Shown here piece after piece: positions 49,203 to 56,325 of a DNA stretch of 64,000 nt. Location of the stretch: positions 4,464,001-4,528,000 of the forward strand of contig NZ_AP024652.1 of NCBI RefSeq assembly GCF_019977315.1, written 5' to 3'. The stretch is from Arthrobacter sp. StoSoilB22 (GTDB lineage: Bacteria > Actinomycetota > Actinomycetes > Actinomycetales > Micrococcaceae). The stretch's first letter is position 1, and each line of letters starts with the position of its first letter. The notes beneath the pieces are model-generated. The model was not told the origin of the DNA. It searched no databases and worked only from the letters and a program-made list of their open reading frames with translations. A program made the position numbers and the translations under genes.

Positions 49203-50147
49203 CTATTTCCCTCCGGCCTGGGCGGGAACCGAGGCCCCGGTGGTGATGTGCGAGTGGTATTCGACCTCATCCTTGGTCAGTTCCATGTAAGCCTCTTCCA
49301 GGCTTGCCTGGAGCGGTGTCAGCTCGTAGACCATCACTTGGTTGTCCAAAGCCGTACGGGCGATGCCGCGGGGATCAAGCCCTGAAACTTCCAGCAGTTC
49401 GCGTTCGTGGACCTCCACGGATACGCCGGTGCCGGCCAGGAGCTGCATGAGGCGTTCAGGCTGGTCCGTGCGGACGCGGGTCCGTGCATGGCCCTTGCCG
49501 GTGATAATTTCGGCGATGGGTGCGTCGGCGATGATCCTGCCGCGGCCGATCACGATCAGGTGGTCTGCAGTCAGCGCCATTTCGCTCATGAGGTGGCTGG
49601 ACAAGAACACCGTGCGGCCTTCAGAAGCCAGGTACTTGACGAGGTTGCGAACCCACACCACGCCTTCAGGATCAAGACCGTTCACCGGCTCATCGAGGAT
49701 GATGGTCTGCGGGTCACCCAGCAGCGCTGCGGCGATGCCAAGGCGCTGACCCATTCCGAGTGAGAATCCCTTGACCTTCTTCTTGGCGACGTCTCCCAGT
49801 CCGGTCATCTCGATGACTTCCCGGACACGGCTCTTGGGGATGCTGTGCGTTGCTGCCATGGCAAGCAGGTGGTTGTATGCGGTGCGGCTCGTGTGAACAG
49901 CCTTGGCGTCCAACAGGGCACCGATCTCCCGCAGCGGCGCCTTGTGTTGCGCGAAGGGCTCACCGTTGACGGTTACAGAGCCCGATGTAGGAGCGTCCAG
50001 CCCCATGATCATGCGCATGGTGGTTGACTTGCCGGCACCGTTCGGACCCAGGAAGCCCGTCACCCGTCCGGCCTGGACAGTGAAACTGACGCCGCCCACG
50101 GCGGTCTTCTCGCCGTAGACCTTGGTCAGGCCTTTTGCTTCGATCAT
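49203..50147 (-). CDS. ABC transporter ATP-binding protein (DrrA/CcmA type)
   Basis: 314 residues from the ATG at 50147, with GAGGAGG upstream. Walker A GPNGAGKST (about residue 40), signature variant LGMGQRLGIAAALLG, Walker B IILDEPVNGLDPEG, and switch SSHLMSEM. The C-terminal 90 residues (VRTDQPERLMQLLAGTGVSVEV ... YMELTKDEVEYHS) are the DrrA-type regulatory extension. First gene of the transporter/two-component unit. The -10-like TACATT at about 50194-50199 overlaps TGTAGCTACA (50196-50205). Confidence 0.9.
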   Translation of the reverse strand: MIEAKGLTKVYGEKTAVGGVSFTVQAGRVTGFLGPNGAGKSTTMRMIMGLDAPTSGSVTVNGEPFAQHKAPLREIGALLDAKAVHTSRTAYNHLLAMAATHSIPKSRVREVIEMTGLGDVAKKKVKGFSLGMGQRLGIAAALLGDPQTIILDEPVNGLDPEGVVWVRNLVKYLASEGRTVFLSSHLMSEMALTADHLIVIGRGRIIADAPIAEIITGKGHARTRVRTDQPERLMQLLAGTGVSVEVHERELLEVSGLDPRGIARTALDNQVMVYELTPLQASLEEAYMELTKDEVEYHSHITTGASVPAQAGGK

Positions 50148-50195
50148 GGAAGCGTTCCCTCCTCGGAGCACATGTGCGTGCAAGTGAGTTTCGAA

Positions 50196-50205
50196 TGTAG
50201 CTACA
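50196..50205. promoter_or_regulatory. 10-bp palindrome in the ABC operon promoter
   Basis: TGTAGCTACA lies 49 nt upstream of the ABC ATPase start and overlaps a possible -10 box. A second GTAGC-like half occurs at 50207-50212 (CGCTAC). Operator function is inferred. Confidence 0.35.
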
Positions 50206-50295
50206 ACGCTACTCACGGAAGGAACACAAATCGCCTGTCTCAGGGATGATTCAGGGTTCAGTCAGGGTAGTCCTCGCGGATGATGCCCCCGCGCC

Positions 50296-51798
50296 TTAGG
50301 CCTCCGGCAGCGGCGAGTAGACGGTAAGCTCGCCCGGCTTCACCGTGAAGGTGGCTTTGCGGACGCCAGGCTTCGGCTCCCCGTCAACCGCCAGAACCAA
50401 GGGTTGCCCAATCGCTTCCACGGTAACGGTAGTGGCCTCGGTCAGGTGGGTGACCTTGGAGGCGGCAACCGTACCCGTCACGACTGCCCAGAGCAGCCTT
50501 GCACGGGCAAACGGCTCGTCCGCAGTGATCATGCGCAGATCGAAAACACCGTCATCCAGTACCGGCCTGCGTAGTGGTGCATGATCGCTGGGGTAGAACC
50601 TGCCCCTGCCCATGTAGAGAATCCAGAGCTTGTGCTTCACCCCATCAACCAGGAGTGTGGTGGGGGAGTTCACTCCGAAGGTGCGTAGCGATGCCACCAC
50701 GCCGGCCAACGGCTTACCCATAGCGGGCTGCAATCTCTCCCGGCGACGCACCAGATTCGGATAGACGCCAAAGCTGGCAGTATTCAGCATGGCCAACTCG
50801 GTGGTCTCGGGCGCCTCGGGAAGGCCCCGCTGGACCACCACATGGCCCAAATCGACGGAAGCCGCCTGCCCTCGGGTCACGGCGTCGATTGCATCGTCTA
50901 TGGAGCTGGTACCGAGGTCGCGGGCGAAGTGGTTGAGGGTTCCCCCTGGCAGGACCAGGAGCGGCAGTGAATGTTCGACGGCGGCAGCCGCCGCGGTGCC
51001 CACCGTTCCGTCGCCGCCCCAAACGCCCAAGGCGACGATGCCTGGTCGGGTTGCGACCGCCTCGATTTCAGCCGCTACGTCTTCACCCTCGGAAATTTCA
51101 CGTATATGCGCCTTAGGGAATATGCCCCGCAAAAGTTCCGCGGTTTCAGGGGTGTAGGACCCACCCAGGGCATTGACCGCTATACCCAGCCCGTCGCCAT
51201 CAGATATTGCCGGCGCCTTCGCAGGCGTTCGGCGAGGTGTCGGTTCAGCAGGTCTGGCAGGCCACCACTTACGGGTCAGGACGGCTGCTCCGGCGCCCAG
51301 TGCGGAACCGAACACCACATCGGAGGGCCAGTGGGCGCCCGTGTGCACGCGTGAGTAGGCCACTCCCGCAGCAATCGGAGCAAAGGCCAGACCCAGGCCG
51401 GGGGAGACAATCCCAGCGCCCACAGCAAATGCCACGGCGGACGCGGAATGACCCGAGGGCATGGATGAACTGGTGGGTTGCGGGTTCACGAAGCGGAACA
51501 GCGGCAGGTGCGTCGGGAGGGGGCGGGCCCGAGGGAGCAGCCGCTTGAAGATGAGGTTGGTGACCGCTGACGCGACACCTAGCGCGAGTACCCCGTGAAG
51601 GGCCGCCCTGCGCGGTTTACCGGGAAAGGCGGCCATGACTCCGGCTATTCCGAGCCACAACTTCCCTTTGGTGGCCGCAGCGGAGAGTCTCCGGAAAAAG
51701 ACATCGTGATCGCCCTGGGGTTGCCGGGACACTGCCCGCACCAGGAAATGGTCAAACCTCGCAACCCGTTTGGGGCCTTTGCCCAAGAAGCCTCGCAT
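50296..51798 (-). CDS. PAP2 phosphatase fused to a diacylglycerol-kinase domain
   Basis: 500 residues. Residues 1-180 are a PAP2 lipid phosphatase domain with the three motifs KRLLPRARP, SSMPSGHSAS and SRVHTGAHWPSDV; several membrane helices. Residues 205-500 are a DAGK domain with GVWGGDGTVGTAAAAA and VLPGGTLNHFARDL, both intact, and a C-terminal beta domain. A phosphatase and a kinase in one membrane protein suggest turnover of a lipid or polyprenyl phosphate. Leaderless start: TAGTGT (51805-51810) is 6 nt before the ATG. It is divergent from a second PAP2 gene, the two starts 55 nt apart. Confidence 0.88.
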   Translation of the reverse strand: MRGFLGKGPKRVARFDHFLVRAVSRQPQGDHDVFFRRLSAAATKGKLWLGIAGVMAAFPGKPRRAALHGVLALGVASAVTNLIFKRLLPRARPLPTHLPLFRFVNPQPTSSSMPSGHSASAVAFAVGAGIVSPGLGLAFAPIAAGVAYSRVHTGAHWPSDVVFGSALGAGAAVLTRKWWPARPAEPTPRRTPAKAPAISDGDGLGIAVNALGGSYTPETAELLRGIFPKAHIREISEGEDVAAEIEAVATRPGIVALGVWGGDGTVGTAAAAAVEHSLPLLVLPGGTLNHFARDLGTSSIDDAIDAVTRGQAASVDLGHVVVQRGLPEAPETTELAMLNTASFGVYPNLVRRRERLQPAMGKPLAGVVASLRTFGVNSPTTLLVDGVKHKLWILYMGRGRFYPSDHAPLRRPVLDDGVFDLRMITADEPFARARLLWAVVTGTVAASKVTHLTEATTVTVEAIGQPLVLAVDGEPKPGVRKATFTVKPGELTVYSPLPEA

Positions 51799-51804
51799 GC
51801 CTTC

Positions 51805-51847
51805 ACACTAACGCCTGCCGGTGCCACCCATCTGCCATGGCTACCAT
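51805..51847. promoter_or_regulatory. Divergent leaderless promoters of the two PAP2 genes
   Basis: TAGTGT (minus strand, 51805-51810) precedes the fusion gene by 6 nt, and TACCAT (plus, 51842-51847) precedes the small PAP2 gene by 6 nt. Only 31 bp separate the two -10 boxes, so the -35 regions overlap and the genes are probably co-regulated. Confidence 0.5.
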
Positions 51848-51853
51848 GAATGG

Positions 51854-52558
51854 ATGATTCGTGTACTCCATCCACGTCCGCGCCCCGGCTGGCAGCTGGT
51901 CACCCCCGGAGTACTCCTGCTGTGCGCCTTTGCAGTTCCCGGGGTGTTGATCATGGCAGGGCCAGGCGAGCCGGCCTTCAACCGGGCGGACACCGGCTGG
52001 CAATCCTACGCCTTCAGCCTGCACTCCCCGTTCTGGGATCAGGTGAACGCAGTCCTCAATTGGGCAGGGTATGCCGGGATGCTTTTCTTCCACGCGGTGC
52101 TGGCTGCGTCGCTCCTGATATGGCGCCGACCCAAAGCAGCCATCTTCGCGGCTGCAAGCGGCCTTTCCGTACTGGCGCTGACGCAGCTGGCGAAAGCCGT
52201 GGTGGGCAGGGACCGGCCAGAGGGGGCCAGGGTTCTCACCGATACAGGTTCATACCCCTCAGGGCATGTATCTGCAACCACGGCGTTCCTCCTGGTGACC
52301 ACGTTGCTGATCGGACGCTGGTGGATGGCAGTGATCGCCGCCCTTGGCGTGATCGCCATGATGATGAGTCGCACTTACCTCTCGGCCCACTGGCTCAGTG
52401 ATGTCCTGGGCGGGGCGTGCCTTGCCGCCGGCACTGTGCTCCTCATGTGGTGGTACTTCCGAGACACATGCATTAAGGAGAATGAGCTGGCAGACGGGCG
52501 CACTATTTGGTCGGCAAAGGCTTCGCAACGCCGGCAAGAAGCAGAGCAAGCAAAATAG
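51854..52558 (+). CDS. PAP2-family membrane phosphatase
   Basis: 234 residues from the ATG at 51854; the frame starts earlier but TACCAT lies 6 nt before this ATG. Six transmembrane helices. Motifs KAVVGRDRPEG, YPSGHVSATTA and SRTYLSAHWLSDVLGG carry the catalytic residues for hydrolysis of lipid phosphates (undecaprenyl diphosphate, phosphatidate or phosphatidylglycerol phosphate). The last 56 nt overlap the end of the convergent MFS gene. Confidence 0.87.
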   Translation: MIRVLHPRPRPGWQLVTPGVLLLCAFAVPGVLIMAGPGEPAFNRADTGWQSYAFSLHSPFWDQVNAVLNWAGYAGMLFFHAVLAASLLIWRRPKAAIFAAASGLSVLALTQLAKAVVGRDRPEGARVLTDTGSYPSGHVSATTAFLLVTTLLIGRWWMAVIAALGVIAMMMSRTYLSAHWLSDVLGGACLAAGTVLLMWWYFRDTCIKENELADGRTIWSAKASQRRQEAEQAK

Positions 52559-53690
52559 GCGCACCGATGGCAAGCAAAGCCATATGGATTCCGGTGTGGT
52601 CGCCGAGGTAGCCCAGCAGTGGCGGACCAGCCAGGAAGGCTACGTAGCCTATGGTGGAAACCACGGATACCCGGGCGGCTGCATGCTTGGGGTCGTCCGC
52701 TGCGGCCGACATCCCCATGGGGAAGGCCAAGGCCGCTCCAACGCCCCACAGTGCCGCACCAACGCCGGCCAGGACCACATTGCCTGCGAAGACAAACAGT
52801 GCGAGCCCTGCGGCGGCTGCTGCCATGCTGGCCCGGAGGACGTTCACTCGTCCAAACTTGTCGATCGCCTTGCCGCCGAAGAACCGCATGACGGTCATAG
52901 CCAGGACAAAGAGCGCAAAGAGCAACGCACCGGTGGACTCCGAGGCTCCGAGGCCGTCCACCGCAGCCTTCGCGATCCAGTCATTGCCCGCACCTTCGGT
53001 GAGCGTGGCACCGAGGACCACCACACCGATGAGCAGCGTCCTGCCATCCCGCCAAGCTGTGGGACCCTTCTCAGCCACCGCGCCGCCGTCGTGAATTTCT
53101 TCCACCTCGTGCGGCAGGAAGTACTTGGGAACTGTCAGCGCCAAGGCGATGGCGATCGCCGCGATAACCAACAAGTGCTCCGGCAAGCCCACACCCAGTT
53201 GGGAGAGTCCGGCACCGATCAGGGCGCCCAGGAACGCCCCACCACTGAAGGCAGCGTGGAATTGGGGCATGATGGTGCGCTTGAGCCGGTGCTCGACGTC
53301 AGCGCCTTCGATGTTCTGAGCCACGTCCCATAGCCCGATGCCAATGCCGAAGAAGAACAGGGCTACCGCCGTACCCGGAACGGAAGCGGTCATCAGTGAG
53401 AAGGCAATGGCTGCACCTGCGGCGCCAGCCACGATGCCGGCCACCCGGACCGTGTTGGCTGTACCGATCCTGCCCACTACCCATCCGGCCGATGGCAGCG
53501 CCAGTAGAGAACCCACAGCGGTGCAGAGCAATAGCGTGCCCATCTGGCCGGACGTCAGGCTGAGCGCCTCCGTCACAGCAGGGATGCGCGCAGCCCAGCT
53601 GGCGAAGACCAATCCGTTCATGCCGAAGATCAGGAACGTCGCCACGGCCGCGGCGTTGACGTTGGTGGTGCTTCTGGTGTTGGTGGTCAT
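52503..53690 (-). CDS. MFS transporter (YbjJ-like)
   Basis: 395 residues from the ATG at 53690. Twelve transmembrane helices; NGLVFASWAARIPAVTEALSLTSGQMGTLLL at the first loop and PSAGWVVGRIG are typical of the YbjJ/FucP-like group of the major facilitator superfamily. The start overlaps the DeoR regulator stop by 4 nt, so it belongs to that operon. Its 3' end overlaps the convergent PAP2 gene by 56 nt. Substrate unknown; a DeoR partner suggests a sugar or sugar derivative. Confidence 0.85.
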   Translation of the reverse strand: MTTNTRSTTNVNAAAVATFLIFGMNGLVFASWAARIPAVTEALSLTSGQMGTLLLCTAVGSLLALPSAGWVVGRIGTANTVRVAGIVAGAAGAAIAFSLMTASVPGTAVALFFFGIGIGLWDVAQNIEGADVEHRLKRTIMPQFHAAFSGGAFLGALIGAGLSQLGVGLPEHLLVIAAIAIALALTVPKYFLPHEVEEIHDGGAVAEKGPTAWRDGRTLLIGVVVLGATLTEGAGNDWIAKAAVDGLGASESTGALLFALFVLAMTVMRFFGGKAIDKFGRVNVLRASMAAAAAGLALFVFAGNVVLAGVGAALWGVGAALAFPMGMSAAADDPKHAAARVSVVSTIGYVAFLAGPPLLGYLGDHTGIHMALLAIGAPILLALLLAGVAKPLPTK

Positions 53691-54454
53691 GCAATCACAA
53701 CTTCCACGGAGAGTTTGTTGAGCCGGGCAAGATCGTCGGGGGATGGTTCTTGGTCTGTCACGATGACGTCCACAGCCTCCATGGCTGCCGCGAGAGCTAC
53801 TGCGCTGGCATTCCACTTGCTGCCTGCGGATGCCGCGATGACCCGCGCCGCGGATTCCAGTCCGGCACGTTTCACCGCGGCATCATCAAGATCGTGGGCC
53901 AGCAGGCCGTCCTTGAGGTTAAGTGCGCAGGGAGTTACGACGGCGGTGTCGAACCTCAGTGAGCGAATGTTGGCTTCGGTCATGGGTCCCCGGAACGACT
54001 GTTCCCCCGGGATGAGACGGCCGCCGGGAAGAATGAGCTCCGGCGCGCGGCCGTCCTTGGTGTGAGTGAGGGCCTCGACGCCATGCAGTGACATGGGCAT
54101 TACCGTGATTTCACGGTTACCCAGGCGGCGCGCGATTTCCGTTGCCGTGGATCCGCTGTCCAGCCACACGTATTCGCGGTCCCTGATCAGCTGGTCCACC
54201 ACCTTTGCAATACGGACCTTGGCTTCGTGGTGTTCCAATTCGCGTTGCCCGTAACCTGGGTTGTCTCCGCGCGCCAACAGGCTGCGTGCACCGCCGTGGA
54301 CGCGCTTCAGGACTCCGTTGGCGGCGAGGATTTCCAGGTCGCGGCGGACGGTGGCGCCGGAAGCTCCTGTTGCTTGGACGAGCTCTTCCACTGTTGCTTG
54401 CTCGCGGGTGCGCAACAGCTCGCCAATGAGCCGGTGGCGGTCAGCAGTTCCCAT
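53687..54454 (-). CDS. DeoR-family transcriptional regulator
   Basis: 255 residues. N-terminal DeoR HTH (RHRLIGELLRTREQATVEELVQATGASGATVRRDLEILAANGVLKRVHGGA) and the C-terminal sensor domain (VWLDSGSTATEIARRL, LILPGGRLIPGEQSFRGP, DAVVTPCALN-like TAVVTPCALNLKDGL). Such regulators answer to sugar phosphates. It precedes the MFS gene in one operon. A perfect 9-bp inverted repeat 21 nt upstream (54475-54509) is probably its own operator. Confidence 0.9.
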   Translation of the reverse strand: MGTADRHRLIGELLRTREQATVEELVQATGASGATVRRDLEILAANGVLKRVHGGARSLLARGDNPGYGQRELEHHEAKVRIAKVVDQLIRDREYVWLDSGSTATEIARRLGNREITVMPMSLHGVEALTHTKDGRAPELILPGGRLIPGEQSFRGPMTEANIRSLRFDTAVVTPCALNLKDGLLAHDLDDAAVKRAGLESAARVIAASAGSKWNASAVALAAAMEAVDVIVTDQEPSPDDLARLNKLSVEVVIA

Positions 54455-54474
54455 GCTTCAACCGTAGCAACATT

Positions 54475-54509
54475 TGCTCAAATAATCACATAGCATGATC
54501 ATTTGAGCA
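54475..54509. promoter_or_regulatory. Putative DeoR operator
   Basis: TGCTCAAAT (54475-54483) and ATTTGAGCA (54501-54509) are perfect inverted repeats. Inside them ATCA (54485-54488) and TGAT (54496-54499) are also symmetric. The element starts 21 nt before the DeoR ATG. Confidence 0.6.
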
Positions 54510-54543
54510 CTATCCATCTCTCACATCCCATGGCTTAAAGCGA

Positions 54544-54572
54544 AACGCTCTCGCAGCAGGTGCAAGAGCGTT
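54544..54572 (-). terminator. Probable terminator of the ABC-F gene
   Basis: AACGCTCT and AGAGCGTT (54544-54551, 54565-54572) form a hairpin, followed on the minus strand by TTTCGCTTT. It lies 37 nt after the ABC-F stop. Another AGAGCGTT copy is at 54597-54604, which could pair alternatively. Confidence 0.5.
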
Positions 54573-54608
54573 CGCCGAAAGGGGCGGTTATGTGAGAGAG
54601 CGTTGGAA

Positions 54609-56291
54609 CTAGCGGGCGCGCTCCACCCGCTTCTCATCCCACACGGGTTCCTCCGACTCGTAGACCTTGCCGTCGGAACCGAAGATCATGAAACGGTCAA
54701 AGGACTTTGCGAACCAGCGGTCGTGCGTGACAGCAAGGACAGTGCCCTCGAAAGCGTCGATGGCCCGTTCCAGAGCCTCGCCCGAGTGAAGGTCCAGGTT
54801 GTCGGTTGGCTCGTCCAGCAACAAGAGGGTAGCGCCGGACAGCTGCAGCAGCAGGATCTGGAAACGTGCCTGTTGGCCACCGGACAACGACTCGTACTTC
54901 TGCTCGGACTGACCGGCCAAGCCGTACGAATCCAAGGCACCGGCGGCGGCCTCACGGGCGAGTCCGGAACGGTGCTCATCGCCACGGTGCAGGATCTCGA
55001 GCAGCGTCCGGCCCAACAGATCAGGCCGGACATGCGTCTGTGCGAAGAACCCTGGCCGGATGCGGGCACCCAGCTTCACGGTGCCTTGATGCGGCACTTC
55101 AGCAATCACTACCTCGGACACCGGCAGGTGCTCACGCTCCGGATCGGTGCCGCCGGTAGCCAGGAGGCGCAGGAAGTGGCTCTTTCCCGAACCGTTGGAA
55201 CCAAGAACACCAACGCGGTCGCCGAACCAGATCTCTGTGGAGAACGGCTTCATGAGACCGGTCAGTTCGAGCTTCTCGGCCACGACGGCACGCTTGGCTG
55301 TTCGCCCACCTTTGAGGCGCATCTTGACGTTCTGTTCGATCGGCAAGGCCTCGGGTGGGCCGGCTTCCAGGAACTTGGCCAGACGGGTTTGTGCTGCTTG
55401 GTACCGGTTAGCCATATCGGAACGGAAAGCGGCCTTGTTCTTGTACATGTTGACGAGTTCTTTGAGCTTTATATGCTCCTCATCCCAGCGCTTACGGAGT
55501 TCCTCGAAACGGGCGTTACGATCGGCACGCGCCTCGACATATGTGCCGAAGCCGCCACCATGGATCCATGCTGAAGCGCCATTGATACCGGGCTCGAGTG
55601 TGACGATACGGCTGGCCGCGTTGTTGAGCAGCTCGCGGTCGTGGCTGATGAACAGGACGGTCTTCTTGGACTCGTTGAGCTTGCTTTCCAGCCAGCGCTT
55701 GCCCGGAACGTCCAGGTAGTTATCGGGTTCGTCGAGGAGGAGGAGCTCGTCCGGGCCAGCGAACAGGGCTTCCAGGACCAGGCGCTTCTGCTCGCCACCT
55801 GACAACGTGGAGGCGCGGCGGAACTGTGCCTTGTCGAAGGAAATACCGAGGGCTGCCATGCAGACCTCGTCCCAGACGGTCTCGACGTCGTATCCGCCGG
55901 CGTCTCCCCAGTCCACGATCGCCTGCGCATACTTCATCTGCGTGGGCTCGTCGTCGTGCTCCATCATGGCCAGCTCGGCGTCCTCCACAGCCTTGGCAGC
56001 GGCCGCGAGGCTGGCCTGCGCCGTGGAAACGAGGAGATCCCGGACAGTGGATTCGTCCCGCACCTGGCCCACGAACTGCCGCATGATGCCCATGTTTCCG
56101 GAGCGGCCCACCACACCTTCGTCGGGGGTGAGATCTCCCGAAATGATCTTGAACAGGGTGGTCTTGCCCGTTCCGTTGGGCCCGATAAGCGCCGTCTTGG
56201 TGCCATCGGGGACCTTGAAGGTCACCCCGTTGAGCAGCTGGGTGCCGTCGGAGAGGAAGTAGTCGATGCCTGAAACGTCAATATGGGCCAC
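54609..56291 (-). CDS. ABC-F family ATPase
   Basis: 560 residues with two ABC domains in one chain and no membrane segment. First domain: GPNGTGKTT (about 38), LSGGEQKRL and LLLLDEPDNYLD. Linker of about 80 residues (charged helices, residues 255-330, NKAAFRSDMANRYQAAQTRL). Second domain: GSNGSGKSH, LSGGQQARF and LLLLDEPTDNLD. ABC-F proteins bind the ribosome E site and either rescue stalled translation or give antibiotic resistance. The short linker fits a housekeeping factor better than a drug-resistance type, but this is not certain. Confidence 0.87.
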   Translation of the reverse strand: MAHIDVSGIDYFLSDGTQLLNGVTFKVPDGTKTALIGPNGTGKTTLFKIISGDLTPDEGVVGRSGNMGIMRQFVGQVRDESTVRDLLVSTAQASLAAAAKAVEDAELAMMEHDDEPTQMKYAQAIVDWGDAGGYDVETVWDEVCMAALGISFDKAQFRRASTLSGGEQKRLVLEALFAGPDELLLLDEPDNYLDVPGKRWLESKLNESKKTVLFISHDRELLNNAASRIVTLEPGINGASAWIHGGGFGTYVEARADRNARFEELRKRWDEEHIKLKELVNMYKNKAAFRSDMANRYQAAQTRLAKFLEAGPPEALPIEQNVKMRLKGGRTAKRAVVAEKLELTGLMKPFSTEIWFGDRVGVLGSNGSGKSHFLRLLATGGTDPEREHLPVSEVVIAEVPHQGTVKLGARIRPGFFAQTHVRPDLLGRTLLEILHRGDEHRSGLAREAAAGALDSYGLAGQSEQKYESLSGGQQARFQILLLQLSGATLLLLDEPTDNLDLHSGEALERAIDAFEGTVLAVTHDRWFAKSFDRFMIFGSDGKVYESEEPVWDEKRVERAR

Positions 56292-56325
56292 GTTTCAATC
56301 CTCCCACGACGGTCCCCCTCCGGTG

